Source: DATNPH01 sp036703315
Lineage (GTDB): Bacteria > Cyanobacteriota > Cyanobacteriia > Cyanobacteriales > Coleofasciculaceae
Length of the DNA: 50,806 nucleotides
NCBI GenBank assembly: GCA_036703315.1
Contig: DATNPH010000150.1
Span: 1 to 50,806, forward strand
Reading direction: 5' to 3'
The notes beneath the pieces are model-generated. The model saw nothing but the letters and a program-made list of their open reading frames with translations. It made no database searches and was not told the origin of the DNA. Of this stretch, positions 1 through 8,354 are shown in pieces (within the stretch, counting starts at the first letter, position 1; each line of letters starts with the position of its first letter). The translations under genes and the position numbers were made by a program.

Positions 1-1
1 G

Positions 2-331
2 TTAGTGTCTCATCCGACTGTTGCTGAAGCGGCTGTTGTTGGGAAGCCGGATGAATTGAAGGGGGAAGAAGTCTTTGCCTTTGTCACCCTGGAAGGCGAC
101 CAAACTCCTAGCGATGAGTTAGCAAAGGAACTGAAGCAGCATGTTGTGAACGAGATTGGCGCGATCGCTCGTCCGGGTGAAATTCGCTTTACCGACGCTT
201 TGCCCAAGACGCGATCAGGTAAGATTATGCGGCGCTTGTTGCGAAATTTAGCAGCCGGTCAGGAAGTTTCTGGTGATACCTCCACACTAGAAGATCGAGG
301 GGTGTTGGATAAATTGCGCGAGGGAGCCTAG
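2..331 (+). CDS. acs: acetyl-CoA synthetase, C-terminal fragment (5' end outside window)
   Basis: This is the C-terminal lid domain of an AMP-forming acetyl-CoA synthetase (acetate + ATP + CoA to acetyl-CoA). The fragment carries the diagnostic motif PKTRSGKIMRR. Its Lys (about residue 73 counted from the GTG at position 5) is the catalytic lysine that family members regulate by acetylation. The reading frame is open to the left edge, so the adenylation core lies outside the window. The TAG stop at 329-331 is followed by a strong intrinsic terminator at 342-373, so this gene ends its transcript. I am confident of the family. Propionyl-CoA synthetase is a less likely alternative that the tail alone cannot fully exclude. 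Confidence 0.93.
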   Translation, partial: LVSHPTVAEAAVVGKPDELKGEEVFAFVTLEGDQTPSDELAKELKQHVVNEIGAIARPGEIRFTDALPKTRSGKIMRRLLRNLAAGQEVSGDTSTLEDRGVLDKLREGA

Positions 332-341
332 ATAATCTTCT

Positions 342-373
342 GTAAGGTGGGAAATGCCCACCTTACTTTTTTT
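342..373 (+). terminator. Rho-independent terminator after acs
   Basis: A perfect 10-bp stem (GTAAGGTGGG at 342-351 with CCCACCTTAC at 357-366) and a 5-nt loop are followed directly by seven T. It starts 10 bases after the acs stop. Confidence 0.9.
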
Positions 374-416
374 GTGCGATCGCATTTTGTCTGTTTAACT
401 AAGGGCACGGTAATAT

Positions 417-453
417 CCATTGGTGTCAACTTTCTTTAAGCTGACACCAATGG
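417..453. terminator. 12-bp inverted repeat between convergent genes
   Basis: CCATTGGTGTCA (417-428) and TGACACCAATGG (442-453) form a perfect 12-bp stem with a 13-nt loop. It lies between the acs stop and the malic enzyme stop. It probably ends the minus-strand malic enzyme transcript, although no clean U-tract is present on that strand. Confidence 0.6.
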
Positions 454-495
454 TGCTCCTACAACTTTTGGCACCCAAGCAAATCAATGCTAAGG

Positions 496-1887
496 TTAGC
501 GACGAGCTACGCCATCTTGCCGTGCTGCCCGTTGTACGGCACCAGCAACAGCTGTAACCACTCGTTCGTCGAAGACTGAAGGAATAATATGTTCCTTGTC
601 TAAGTCTGTGGCATTCACTAAAGAGGCGATCGCACTAGCCGCTTCCAGATACATATTGGTAGTAATCGTCTCGGCTCGACAATCTAGTGCCCCACGAAAG
701 ACGCCAGGAAAGGCTAGAACATTGTTAATCTGATTTGGGTAGTCACTGCGACCTGTTGCCATAACAGCAACATCATGCGCTACCAATTCCGGCTGAATTT
801 CAGGGATGGGATTCGCCATTGCCATGACAATTGGGTCTTTTGCCATCGATTGCACCATTTGAGGGGTGACGACGTGAGGGACACTGACACCGAGAAATAC
901 GTCCGCACCAGACATGGCTCCAGCAAGAGAACCAGCCGCATCAACTGCAAATTCTTGCTTTTCGGCATTTAAATCTAAGCGGCTTTTGGAAAGGATGCCT
1001 TTAGAATCACACATGATAATCACCTTGGCACCCGCTTTACGCAACAGCCGCGCGATCGCCACCCCAGCTGCTCCAGCACCATTAATGACAATGCGAACAT
1101 GGTCTAGGGGTTTGTTCACCAGTTTTAGAGCATTAATCAAAGCCGCAAGACTGACGATCGCGGTACCATGTTGGTCATCGTGAAAAACTGGAATATCTAA
1201 CTCTCGCCGCAGCCGCGCTTCGATTTCAAAGCAGCGAGGGGCGCTGATATCTTCCAGGTTGACACCACCGAAGACGGGAGCAATATTTTTGACGGTTTCG
1301 ATAATACTGTCTGTATCTTGGTTAGCCAGACAGATCGGGAAGGCATCGATTCCAGCAAACTCCTTAAAGAGCATGGCTTTCCCTTCCATTACTGGCAGTG
1401 CGGCAGCTGCACCTAAGTTTCCCAAACCCAAGACAGCACTGCCATCGGTGACAATGGCAACGGTGTTATTTTTAATGGTGAGGGAGTAGACCTGTTCTGG
1501 GTCTTCGGCGATCGCGTTACAGATCCGACCGACACCAGGGGTGTAAGCCATTGCCAAATCTCCCTGAGTGTGCAGCGCCAGTTTGCTCTGAATATGAATT
1601 TTGCCGCCGCGATGCAGGTTGAATGTGCGATCATAAACCTCGAGAATTTTGATATCTGTCAGTTCCTTAACGGCTTGCATAATCCGTTCCGCATGTTCCG
1701 TGCTAGCGGCATCAACAGTAATGTCACGAGTGGTAATCTTCCGAGTCCGCTCTACAAGCGTAATTTCTCCCAGGTTACCACCGACTTCTGCGATCGCTTG
1801 AGTGACGCTTGCTAGCATCCCGGCACGGTTGGGAACTTCTAAGCGAATCGTTAAACTAAAACTAGGGTTGGGTGTAAGGTCTACCAT
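496..1887 (-). CDS. NAD(P)-dependent malic enzyme with N-terminal ACT domain
   Basis: This enzyme oxidatively decarboxylates malate to pyruvate in the cytosol. Residues about 8-85 form an ACT regulatory domain (LEVPNRAGMLASV), and the malic enzyme core follows. Visible catalytic features are Tyr115 in AYTPGVG, Lys170 in EGKAMLF, the metal-ligand pairs LED (211-213) and FHDDQHGT (236-242), and a Rossmann loop INGAGAAG at about 268-275. At 463 aa it matches ACT-fused prokaryotic malic enzymes. The ACT domain implies allosteric control by a small ligand, which I cannot name. The ATG at 1887 begins directly before the ACT domain. The gene is convergent with acs and divergent from the SRPBCC gene at 2033. 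Family assignment is very secure; cofactor choice (NAD or NADP) is not resolved. Confidence 0.95.
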   Translation of the reverse strand: MVDLTPNPSFSLTIRLEVPNRAGMLASVTQAIAEVGGNLGEITLVERTRKITTRDITVDAASTEHAERIMQAVKELTDIKILEVYDRTFNLHRGGKIHIQSKLALHTQGDLAMAYTPGVGRICNAIAEDPEQVYSLTIKNNTVAIVTDGSAVLGLGNLGAAAALPVMEGKAMLFKEFAGIDAFPICLANQDTDSIIETVKNIAPVFGGVNLEDISAPRCFEIEARLRRELDIPVFHDDQHGTAIVSLAALINALKLVNKPLDHVRIVINGAGAAGVAIARLLRKAGAKVIIMCDSKGILSKSRLDLNAEKQEFAVDAAGSLAGAMSGADVFLGVSVPHVVTPQMVQSMAKDPIVMAMANPIPEIQPELVAHDVAVMATGRSDYPNQINNVLAFPGVFRGALDCRAETITTNMYLEAASAIASLVNATDLDKEHIIPSVFDERVVTAVAGAVQRAARQDGVARR

Positions 1888-2032
1888 GCTGTATTGTTTT
1901 GGGTTTTAAATTTTAGAGTTTAGACTCATTCATAAGTCCAAATTTCAACTCTAAAATAACCTCTAGCCTATAGGAGCTTGCTAACTGGCAATTGTACTCA
2001 GTTACACCTAGAGGAGGTGACGACCCACATTT

Positions 2033-2467
2033 ATGGCAAGTCTATATACAGAAATTGATATTAATGCCCCAAAGCAGCGAGTCTGGCAAGTTCTGTTCCA
2101 GAAAGACCGATGGAAGCACTGGAACACGTTTTTATTTGACTGTGACTCAAATGTGCTGTTTAAGCAGGGACAAGAAGTCTCCCTGTCGCTGCGACGGCTT
2201 CCGAATGAGGAAGAGACGGAGTTCGCGCCTTTGGTTACACGAGTTCAACCTAATGTTTGCCTGATCTGGGTTTCCTCGATTCCTGGCTTTCGTAATGAGT
2301 ATGTGTTTGAGTTGCAAGAAATTGGTGTTGGCCGTACCAAATATGTCCACAAAGGCAACTATTCAGGAATTCTGTCTCATGTTTTTCTGCCGTTTATTCG
2401 GACGGATGAGCTAAAGGGTATTCAGCGCATGGCACGGGAGTTGAAGCGGCACGCTGAGAGCTACTGA
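2033..2467 (+). CDS. SRPBCC-fold (polyketide cyclase/START-like) protein
   Basis: This 144-aa protein has the SRPBCC/Bet v 1 pattern. It starts with a strand (YTEIDINAPKQRVWQVL), followed by the W-x-x-W-N element (DRWKHWNTFLF) seen in polyketide cyclase/dehydrase-like members. A long C-terminal helix (ELKGIQRMARELKRHAES) would close the hydrophobic pocket. The ligand is unknown. A very strong Shine-Dalgarno sequence (GGAGGTGA, ending at 2020) lies 12 bases before the chosen ATG. No enzymatic partner gene is adjacent. Fold assignment is good; function is unassigned. Confidence 0.85.
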   Translation: MASLYTEIDINAPKQRVWQVLFQKDRWKHWNTFLFDCDSNVLFKQGQEVSLSLRRLPNEEETEFAPLVTRVQPNVCLIWVSSIPGFRNEYVFELQEIGVGRTKYVHKGNYSGILSHVFLPFIRTDELKGIQRMARELKRHAESY

Positions 2468-2501
2468 AGATTAGGAGAGTTGATCAGGTAACATTGGGTT
2501 G

Positions 2502-2534
2502 CCGTTGTAGATCTAAGCAGTACGCCCTACAACG
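2502..2534 (+). terminator. hairpin downstream of SRPBCC gene
   Basis: A perfect 9-bp stem (CCGTTGTAG at 2502-2510, CTACAACGG at 2526-2534) has a 15-nt loop and no T run. It may be a weak terminator or an RNA-stabilising hairpin. Confidence 0.4.
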
Positions 2535-2586
2535 GACAAGAAAGTGTAAAGTTTTGGAGTGAGAAGATAATTAGGGAAATAAATTG

Positions 2587-2916
2587 ATGGGTCAACCTAG
2601 TATCTACGACGAAAATGGGTTACTTTACGTTTTGGTTGAGATGTTGCCCAGTCAAGAAGAAAAATCTTATGACGAAGAAGATTCTTACCCTGAAGAGGAT
2701 TCTTATGAAGTGGAAGAACGTGAACCTCAACCTTTAGGATTTGGATTTTCTCGAATACCAGCTACAGGGGAGCTACTACAAGTAGGGGGCAATTTTTGGG
2801 TTGTACGGCAAGTAATCCATTACGATATGTCTCCTGAAAAAGTAGAACAGAGTCTGAAAGCCCAAGGCAAAGTTTTTGTGGCAACGCTTCAGGTCGATTA
2901 TTATGGCGTTGTGTAA
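2587..2916 (+). CDS. conserved-looking hypothetical protein with acidic tandem segment
   Basis: This protein of about 109 aa is not recognised. Residues about 20-48 are strongly acidic and built on a degenerate repeat (SYDEEDSYPEEDSYEVEE). A basic-hydrophobic C-terminal half with mixed alpha/beta character follows (GNFWVVRQVIHYDMS, VATLQVDYYGVV). There is no signal peptide or membrane segment. I chose the ATG at 2587 because the preceding TTG at 2584 is a less likely start. The acidic block suggests a flexible interaction segment, but that is inference. Its orientation matches the SRPBCC gene 120 bases upstream, with a hairpin between them, so co-transcription is uncertain. Confidence 0.65.
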   Translation: MGQPSIYDENGLLYVLVEMLPSQEEKSYDEEDSYPEEDSYEVEEREPQPLGFGFSRIPATGELLQVGGNFWVVRQVIHYDMSPEKVEQSLKAQGKVFVATLQVDYYGVV

Positions 2917-3015
2917 GGGAAATTGCTTCTGCACTAGGACTATTCCACATTTAAGAAAGCAGACAGGCAGCAACCCAGAGTCTTGCTAGTATTACATTTC
3001 CCCTTTTTGACTTAC

Positions 3016-3855
3016 TTATTCGTGGTTGACTCCATTGGGCATGATTGCTCCACTGAGGTTAGCTCCTCGCATCGTCACCTGATTTAAATTCGCATCAAGC
3101 AAAACAGCTTCAATCAAAATCGCCTCAGTTAAGTTAGACCAACAGAGTTTAGCCCGGTATAAACTTGCTTTGGTCAGATTAGCTCCTCGCAGAGTTGTCC
3201 AACTCAGGTTAGCCCCTCTCAGGTTTGCCCCACTGAGGATAACATCTGTCATGTTAGTTCCAGTCATTTTTGCCCGACTCAGGTCTACCTGACTCAAATC
3301 CGCCCCAGTAAAGTTGGCTCCCGGCAAGAGGGCTTTGGAGAGATTTGCACCTTGTAGATTTGCCTCTATTAGGACGGCATTTGTCAAGTTTGCCCCTGCC
3401 AACATGCTTCCCACTAACAGAGCCTTAGACAGATTGGTTCGACATAGGGATGCCTCGATTAGTTTTGCCCGACTCAAGTTAGCGTCTCGGAGGGTCGCCT
3501 CACTGAGAATCGCTTCAGTTAGATTGCTTCCACTTAGATTAGCTCCACTCAGATTAGACCCTCGAAGATTGGCATCACTCAAGTTAGCGTCACTAAGATT
3601 TGCCTGATTCAGGTTGCTTCCAATGAGGTTTGCCTCACCTAAGTTGGTTCCGCGCAGGTTCGCGTGACTGAGAATTGCTTCTCGCAGGTTAACGCCCTCT
3701 AGGAATGAACCCGTGAGATCCGCATTGCTCAGGTTAGCTCCTCGCAGGTTGGCTTGACTTAGGTCAACTCCAAGTAGAGACACTCCCTGTAGGTCAGCAT
3801 GTCGAAAGTCCCGTTCCCCTGCTGCGTAAAGCTTCAGCAGTGCATCGGCATCCAT
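3016..3855 (-). CDS. pentapeptide-repeat protein
   Basis: Almost the whole 279-aa protein consists of A(N/D)LxX pentapeptides (for example LRGANLSNADLTGSFLEGVN), beginning at about residue 20 and running to the end. Such proteins fold as a right-handed quadrilateral beta-helix. The short non-repeat N-terminus (MDADALLKLYAAGERDFRHA) is the usual cap of cyanobacterial members. There is no signal peptide, so it is probably cytosolic. Cyanobacteria encode many of these and most have no known role. A few in other bacteria protect DNA gyrase, but nothing here supports that function. The DNA is internally repetitive for the same reason. Confidence 0.95.
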   Translation of the reverse strand: MDADALLKLYAAGERDFRHADLQGVSLLGVDLSQANLRGANLSNADLTGSFLEGVNLREAILSHANLRGTNLGEANLIGSNLNQANLSDANLSDANLRGSNLSGANLSGSNLTEAILSEATLRDANLSRAKLIEASLCRTNLSKALLVGSMLAGANLTNAVLIEANLQGANLSKALLPGANFTGADLSQVDLSRAKMTGTNMTDVILSGANLRGANLSWTTLRGANLTKASLYRAKLCWSNLTEAILIEAVLLDANLNQVTMRGANLSGAIMPNGVNHE

Positions 3856-4160
3856 TTTTATTTGCCTCGCGTATTGTTAAATAATCTCTGAGAGCAGTAA
3901 TCTTCACGAAGAAGAGGAAACCTTCTATTTTAAGAGCACTCTCCTACTCTTCTGCTAGGGGTGCAGAACTCTTTCTCGCTCTCAAAGCAACAGGGCAAGT
4001 CAAAGTGTTGTGGATTCTGAGACAATCAAAAATAGCTGAACAGCTGTAGTTGCGGTCAGCATCATCTACTTGACAAGTAGACTACTTAAGTGATAGAGCA
4101 TTTAGGCTGCTGTCTCAATTCCAACAGCTGATAGCTGATAGCTAAGGGAAGAACATATCC
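3856..4160. other. intergenic region between divergent genes
   Basis: This 305-base spacer contains the promoters for the pentapeptide gene (minus) and ilvD (plus). A TTGACA at 4070-4075 is a possible -35 element for ilvD, but no convincing -10 follows at the normal spacing. A short direct repeat of GCTGATA-type heptamers lies just before the ilvD start. No ORF was recognised. Confidence 0.4.
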
Positions 4161-5846
4161 ATGCCGGACAATTTTAGAAGCCAAGTCGTTACTCAGGGCG
4201 TACAGCGATCGCCAAACCGAGCCATGTTACGGGCAGTTGGTTTCCAAGATCAAGATTTCACGAAACCAATTGTCGGTCTTGCCAATGGGTACAGTACGAT
4301 TACCCCCTGCAATATGGGGATTAATGAATTGGCAAAACGGGCAGAAGCGGGAATTAGAGAAGCTGGTGCCATGCCTCAGATGTTCGGCACAATTACCATT
4401 AGCGATGGCATCTCGATGGGTACGGAAGGGATGAAATATTCCTTGGTATCGAGAGAAGTGATTGCTGACTCAATTGAGACAGCTTGCAATGGTCAGAGTA
4501 TGGATGGGGTGCTGGCAATTGGCGGCTGCGATAAGAATATGCCAGGAGCAATGATTGCGATCGCACGCATGAACATCCCGGCTATCTTTGTTTATGGCGG
4601 CACCATCAAACCCGGACATCATAACGGACGCGACTTGACTGTTGTCAGTGCCTTTGAAGCGGTGGGACAATACAGCGCTGGCAAGATTGACGAGACTGAA
4701 CTGATGGAAGTCGAGCACAAAGCTTGTCCCGGTGCTGGTTCCTGCGGTGGAATGTTTACAGCCAATACAATGTCTTCAGCCTTTGAAGCGATGGGGATGA
4801 GCTTACCCTATTCTTCGACTATGGCAGCTGAAGATGCCGAAAAAGCTGATAGTGCGGAAAAATCTGCCTTCGTCTTGGTGGAGGCAATTCGTAAGCAGTT
4901 ATTGCCGCGACAGATTATTACCCGCAAAGCGATTGAAAATGCCATTTCTCTGATTATGGCAGTCGGAGGTTCCACGAATGCTGTGTTACATTTCTTGGCG
5001 ATCGCTCATGCGGCAGGTGTCGAGTTAGCCCTCGATGACTTTGAAACGATTCGCGCTAGAGTGCCAGTGTTGTGTGACCTTAAACCCAGTGGCAGATATG
5101 TCGCGACTGATTTGCACCGCGCTGGAGGTATTCCCCAGGTCATGAAAATGCTGCTGGTACATGACTTGTTGCACGGTGATGCTGTGACAATTACAGGTAA
5201 AACCATCGCTGAAGTTTTGGCAGATGTACCAGAGGAACCACCAGTCGGTCAAGTTGTGATTCGTCCTTGGGATAACCCAATGTATCCTCAAGGGCACTTG
5301 GCTATTCTGAGAGGCAATCTGGCAACAGAAGGAGCGGTTGCTAAAATCACTGGTGTGAAAAATCCGCAAATTACTGGTCCTGCACGGGTGTTTGAATCAG
5401 AGGAAGCTTGTCTCGATGCGATTCTGGCGGGTCAGATTAAGGCTGGTGATGTGATTGTGATCCGCTATGAGGGACCAAAAGGTGGTCCAGGGATGCGGGA
5501 AATGCTGGCTCCAACTTCGGCGATTATCGGTGCGGGTTTAGGCGATGCCGTAGGTTTGATTACGGATGGACGCTTTTCGGGTGGCACCTACGGGATGGTA
5601 GTTGGTCACGTTGCACCAGAGGCAGCCGTTGGAGGAACAATTGCATTAGTCCAAGAAGGTGACACGATTACTATTGATGCGCCAGCGCGATCGCTACACC
5701 TTCATGTATCAGACGAGGAACTCGAGCAACGCCGTGCTAGCTGGGTACCACTCAAACCCCGTTATACGACTGGTGTGCTGGCGAAATATGCCAAGTTGGT
5801 TTCTTCTAGCAGTGTTGGTGCGGTAACAGATTTGGGGTTGGGTTAA
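4161..5846 (+). CDS. ilvD: dihydroxy-acid dehydratase
   Basis: IlvD dehydrates 2,3-dihydroxy-isovalerate and 2,3-dihydroxy-3-methylvalerate to the 2-oxo acids in valine and isoleucine synthesis. The 561-aa length is normal. Cluster ligands are visible as Cys50 (TITPCNMG), Cys123 (GGCDKNMPG) and Cys195 (ACPGAGSCGGMFTANTMS). The C-terminal DGRFSGGTYGMVVGHVAPEA motif is also present. The protein is complete and cytosolic. A weak SD (GGGAAG) precedes the ATG. The gene appears monocistronic: the next 350 bases hold only repeats. Confidence 0.97.
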   Translation: MPDNFRSQVVTQGVQRSPNRAMLRAVGFQDQDFTKPIVGLANGYSTITPCNMGINELAKRAEAGIREAGAMPQMFGTITISDGISMGTEGMKYSLVSREVIADSIETACNGQSMDGVLAIGGCDKNMPGAMIAIARMNIPAIFVYGGTIKPGHHNGRDLTVVSAFEAVGQYSAGKIDETELMEVEHKACPGAGSCGGMFTANTMSSAFEAMGMSLPYSSTMAAEDAEKADSAEKSAFVLVEAIRKQLLPRQIITRKAIENAISLIMAVGGSTNAVLHFLAIAHAAGVELALDDFETIRARVPVLCDLKPSGRYVATDLHRAGGIPQVMKMLLVHDLLHGDAVTITGKTIAEVLADVPEEPPVGQVVIRPWDNPMYPQGHLAILRGNLATEGAVAKITGVKNPQITGPARVFESEEACLDAILAGQIKAGDVIVIRYEGPKGGPGMREMLAPTSAIIGAGLGDAVGLITDGRFSGGTYGMVVGHVAPEAAVGGTIALVQEGDTITIDAPARSLHLHVSDEELEQRRASWVPLKPRYTTGVLAKYAKLVSSSSVGAVTDLGLG

Positions 5847-6215
5847 GCCTAATAGCCACAGTACTAAGCGCTGCACAATGAAAGGGATGACGATTTATGG
5901 ATTATTAAGCCTGTTTTCTCAAGGAATTTCTGTAGGGGCGCAAGCCTTGCGCCCTTTAAGATTGCGGTTCCAACCGATAGGTTTGATGGGTGTATGGCAT
6001 ACGCCCCTACCCCAAAATCATCCTGTGATCCAGGACTTACGCAAATCGAGCCTTCAGATACTACCTATAGCGTGATGGTGGGCATAGCCCACCCTACAAA
6101 TAGAGGTTATGCGTAAGTCCTGTGATTGTGCAACATCTATTACCAAGTTGCCATCAAAGACTTAACCTAGTGCGATCGTCTCACTCAAGCATAAAGTCTG
6201 CCCTGTACAGCGGTT
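5847..6215. other. repeat-filled intergenic region
   Basis: This 369-base spacer contains a hairpin at about 5937-5955 (GGGCGCAA/TTGCGCCC, followed by TTT, a possible ilvD terminator). It also holds a short GGGGCG-type repeat near 6000 and the inverted-repeat element at 6031-6122. A 65-codon open frame across it (5878-6075) is a by-product of the repeats and is not called as a gene. Confidence 0.6.
6031..6122. repeat. MITE-like interspersed element with 13-bp terminal inverted repeats
   Basis: The ends CAGGACTTACGCA (6031-6043) and TGCGTAAGTCCTG (6110-6122) are perfect inverted repeats. They enclose about 66 bases that include an inner hairpin (GGTGGGC-ATA-GCCCACC). The left 38 bases recur with few changes at 18326-18363, showing this is a dispersed family. 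No ORF is inside. Confidence 0.75.
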
Positions 6216-6680
6216 CTAGGGAATTATGTTCTTAAACCCGCGTGAACCCTGATAGCCACTTAAATCAGCAAGTTCCTCTAGAGTTTTGACCCCAGCCGTC
6301 AATTCACCATTAATTTCCCAACTGGGAAAGGCTTTGATTCCAGCCTTATAACAGACTTCTGTTTGAGCGTTTTTGCCATCAGGACTGCACTCAATGCGGT
6401 TAATTAAATTGGAGGCTTCTTTACCAAACAGATCCATCTGCCTATGACAGTGGGGGCACCAGTACGCGATATAAACTTTAGCATTTATCTTTTGCAGATG
6501 TTGTGCTAAAGCCATTTCTGCTTCCCCAGAGGTAGTTTCTACAGAAATAGTATTTTCTGAAGTGCTGGTTGTTTCTGGAGTACTGATTGCTTCTTGAGCA
6601 GAAGTAGAGGCTCCCCCAACTGCTAGTCCTAGTAGGACTATGGCTGCTACCCAGTAAGGCGGCTTAGTTCGAGCAAGCAT
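6216..6680 (-). CDS. exported thioredoxin-domain protein, VKOR C-terminal type
   Basis: This 154-aa protein has an N-terminal signal peptide or anchor (hydrophobic residues about 9-25, ending GGASTSAQ), a Thr/Ser/Glu-rich linker (about 30-55), and a thioredoxin-like domain with the redox motif CPHC (Cys75, Cys78). Further cysteines sit at 98 and 110, and Pro119 of FPSWEING is the likely cis-proline. The layout matches the thioredoxin domain normally fused to the C-terminus of cyanobacterial VKOR (LntA-type) oxidoreductases; here it stands alone. The predicted role is disulfide formation or relay outside the cytoplasmic membrane. No VKOR membrane domain gene is adjacent. Confidence 0.85.
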   Translation of the reverse strand: MLARTKPPYWVAAIVLLGLAVGGASTSAQEAISTPETTSTSENTISVETTSGEAEMALAQHLQKINAKVYIAYWCPHCHRQMDLFGKEASNLINRIECSPDGKNAQTEVCYKAGIKAFPSWEINGELTAGVKTLEELADLSGYQGSRGFKNIIP

Positions 6681-6732
6681 AGTGTTAGCTCTCTCTCAAA
6701 TCCTTAAAAACCTGAAGTTATTTTGATAGTTC

Positions 6733-7224
6733 CTAGAAGTCGTCTAACACCTGACTTAGGCGGTTCAGTAAGGGATCAACTTCTTGGGGAGGAGTAGTAG
6801 GAGTCACGGCTTCTGCCTGTGATTCCAACTGTGGTGAAGGTGCAGGCGAGGGTGAAGGTGCAGGCGAGGATTTAGGCGGGTGATTGACAGTGAATGCCAA
6901 CTGAGCCACTTGTTGAGAGAGTTGATTCAGTTGACGTTCTATAGCGTCCAATCGTTTGGATTCCATGGCAAGGAAACGGTTCTCAAACTCAGCTAATTGC
7001 CGTTGCAGTTCAGGGGTTGGCTCTTGCGAGTTCGCCATCCTGCGCGTGGGTCGTACTGATTCGGGTACGCATAAAAATTGCCAGAGAGCATCCTTACAGA
7101 GGTCACTGAAGGTCTTTTGGGGGTGTTTCATCAACTCAGCTTCAACAACCTCCAGCAAACTTTGGTCAGCAACCTCTTGATTGAACGTGACCGATTTTTG
7201 GCTCTTTTTTGACCAAAGGAACAT
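6733..7224 (-). CDS. ParR-like ribbon-helix-helix adaptor (putative)
   Basis: This 163-aa protein starts 5 bases after the ParM-like gene, so the two are almost certainly co-transcribed. The N-terminus (KSVTFNQEV then two helices, QKTFSDLCKDALWQFL) looks like a ribbon-helix-helix DNA-binding domain. Residues about 70-110 form a helical, coiled-coil-prone segment (LAEFENRFLAMESKRLDAI). A Pro/Ser-rich linker built of tandem SPAPSP units follows, and the end is an acidic amphipathic helix (DPLLNRLSQVLDDF). In plasmid ParMRC systems the ParR adaptor binds DNA with RHH domains and the filament with its C-terminal tail; this architecture fits. The assignment is by architecture and context, not clear sequence identity. 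Confidence 0.6.
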   Translation of the reverse strand: MFLWSKKSQKSVTFNQEVADQSLLEVVEAELMKHPQKTFSDLCKDALWQFLCVPESVRPTRRMANSQEPTPELQRQLAEFENRFLAMESKRLDAIERQLNQLSQQVAQLAFTVNHPPKSSPAPSPSPAPSPQLESQAEAVTPTTPPQEVDPLLNRLSQVLDDF

Positions 7225-7229
7225 CAGTT

Positions 7230-8354
7230 TTATGATTTAGCGGCGCGAGCTGCTGATGCCGCTAACTGGGCTTCTCCATAAATATACTGCCCCAATGCAT
7301 TAGCTTGCCGGGACGGTGCAGCTAAGTGAGCATTAATCTTAGCGTCTTTGAGGAGACGTTGGAGGTCTTCCCAGAAGAACTCTCCCCCTCCTCCCGTGAG
7401 AATCACATCAGTTACGCGTTCTGGCAGCCACTCTAGCACACGGCTACAGATTTCACGAGAGAAACTTTCTTTCAGATTCGGCAGAATATCGTCTAAATTG
7501 GTAGGTTTGGTTGCGCCGCGTGGACGGTAGAAGCGATCGCCTTTTGGTCGGTTGACTGCCGAAATCAGAGACAGTGATTGACTATCTGCTCCCTCAATAT
7601 TGGTGGCAACTTGTTCATAAAACTGGCTCATGGCAAAGGCTGTGCTCTTAGAGGCTCCCCGTGCAAACCGGAAGCTATCCACCATCAAACAATCCGTAGT
7701 TTGATGCCCAATGTCTACAATCGCTACTGAGAGCGTAGTAAAGTCTGTATTGGGTGCCTTTTTGGGTTGAGCTTCACACCACAAGAGGCTGCCATATCCT
7801 TCCGGCATTACCCAAACCTTGGTAATGTTAATCGACACGCGATCGCCGCGATAGTTCATGATGTGAGGTCCAGTGAGCAAGTTGACCAACTGTTCTTTCT
7901 CGCGTTCAAACTGCTCCTGGGAATGGTACGGCAGACCCAGGACGACTGACACATCGTCTTTGAGATTGAAGTATCCGATAGAGGATAAGACTTTTACCAG
8001 AGCATCTTCGACTTTAGATTGACCCACTCCCAGATTTGCCCCAAAGTCGGCTGCCAATTGACCAACGGCATACCCAGTTCCTTGGTACTCTAACCACATA
8101 TCTAACAAGGGGTCTGTAGCGCGAGCTTCAAAAATCCCCCCACGCGCCTGCTCCATTGACAGATGCTTTACGTTAGCTGGGATAAAAACGACATTGTTTG
8201 GTTCGCGACTCACAGAAGTCTTTGTGGATGTCCGACCTAAATCCACGCTGAGAATAGATTTCCTGACACTGGTGGGAGCTGGCTTAGTATTTATCGGAGT
8301 AGTAGACAAATTAACGCTATTCATTGGCGTAGAAGCGGACTGGTGGACCGTCAT
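7230..8354 (-). CDS. ParM/StbA-family actin-like ATPase
   Basis: This 374-aa protein has the actin-fold ATP-binding signatures: phosphate-1 at about 34-47 (ILSVDLGRTSTKTS), phosphate-2 at about 211-222 (AIVDIGHQTTDC) and the adenosine motif at about 316-325 (DVILTGGGGE). This places it among the ParM/StbA/Alp-type filament-forming ATPases that segregate plasmids. The first about 30 residues are Ser/Thr/Pro-rich, and the ATG at 8354 may be slightly upstream of the true start. It is followed at 5 bases by a ParR-like partner. All neighbours are chromosomal housekeeping genes, so a role in plasmid maintenance is not implied by context. The cargo is unknown. Confidence 0.87.
   Translation of the reverse strand: MTVHQSASTPMNSVNLSTTPINTKPAPTSVRKSILSVDLGRTSTKTSVSREPNNVVFIPANVKHLSMEQARGGIFEARATDPLLDMWLEYQGTGYAVGQLAADFGANLGVGQSKVEDALVKVLSSIGYFNLKDDVSVVLGLPYHSQEQFEREKEQLVNLLTGPHIMNYRGDRVSINITKVWVMPEGYGSLLWCEAQPKKAPNTDFTTLSVAIVDIGHQTTDCLMVDSFRFARGASKSTAFAMSQFYEQVATNIEGADSQSLSLISAVNRPKGDRFYRPRGATKPTNLDDILPNLKESFSREICSRVLEWLPERVTDVILTGGGGEFFWEDLQRLLKDAKINAHLAAPSRQANALGQYIYGEAQLAASAARAAKS

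Noticed and set aside
5878..6075. 65-codon plus-strand frame after ilvD
   Set aside because: It runs through the GGGCGCAAGCC hairpin and the left end of the dispersed element; the amino-acid order follows the repeats and has no start signal.
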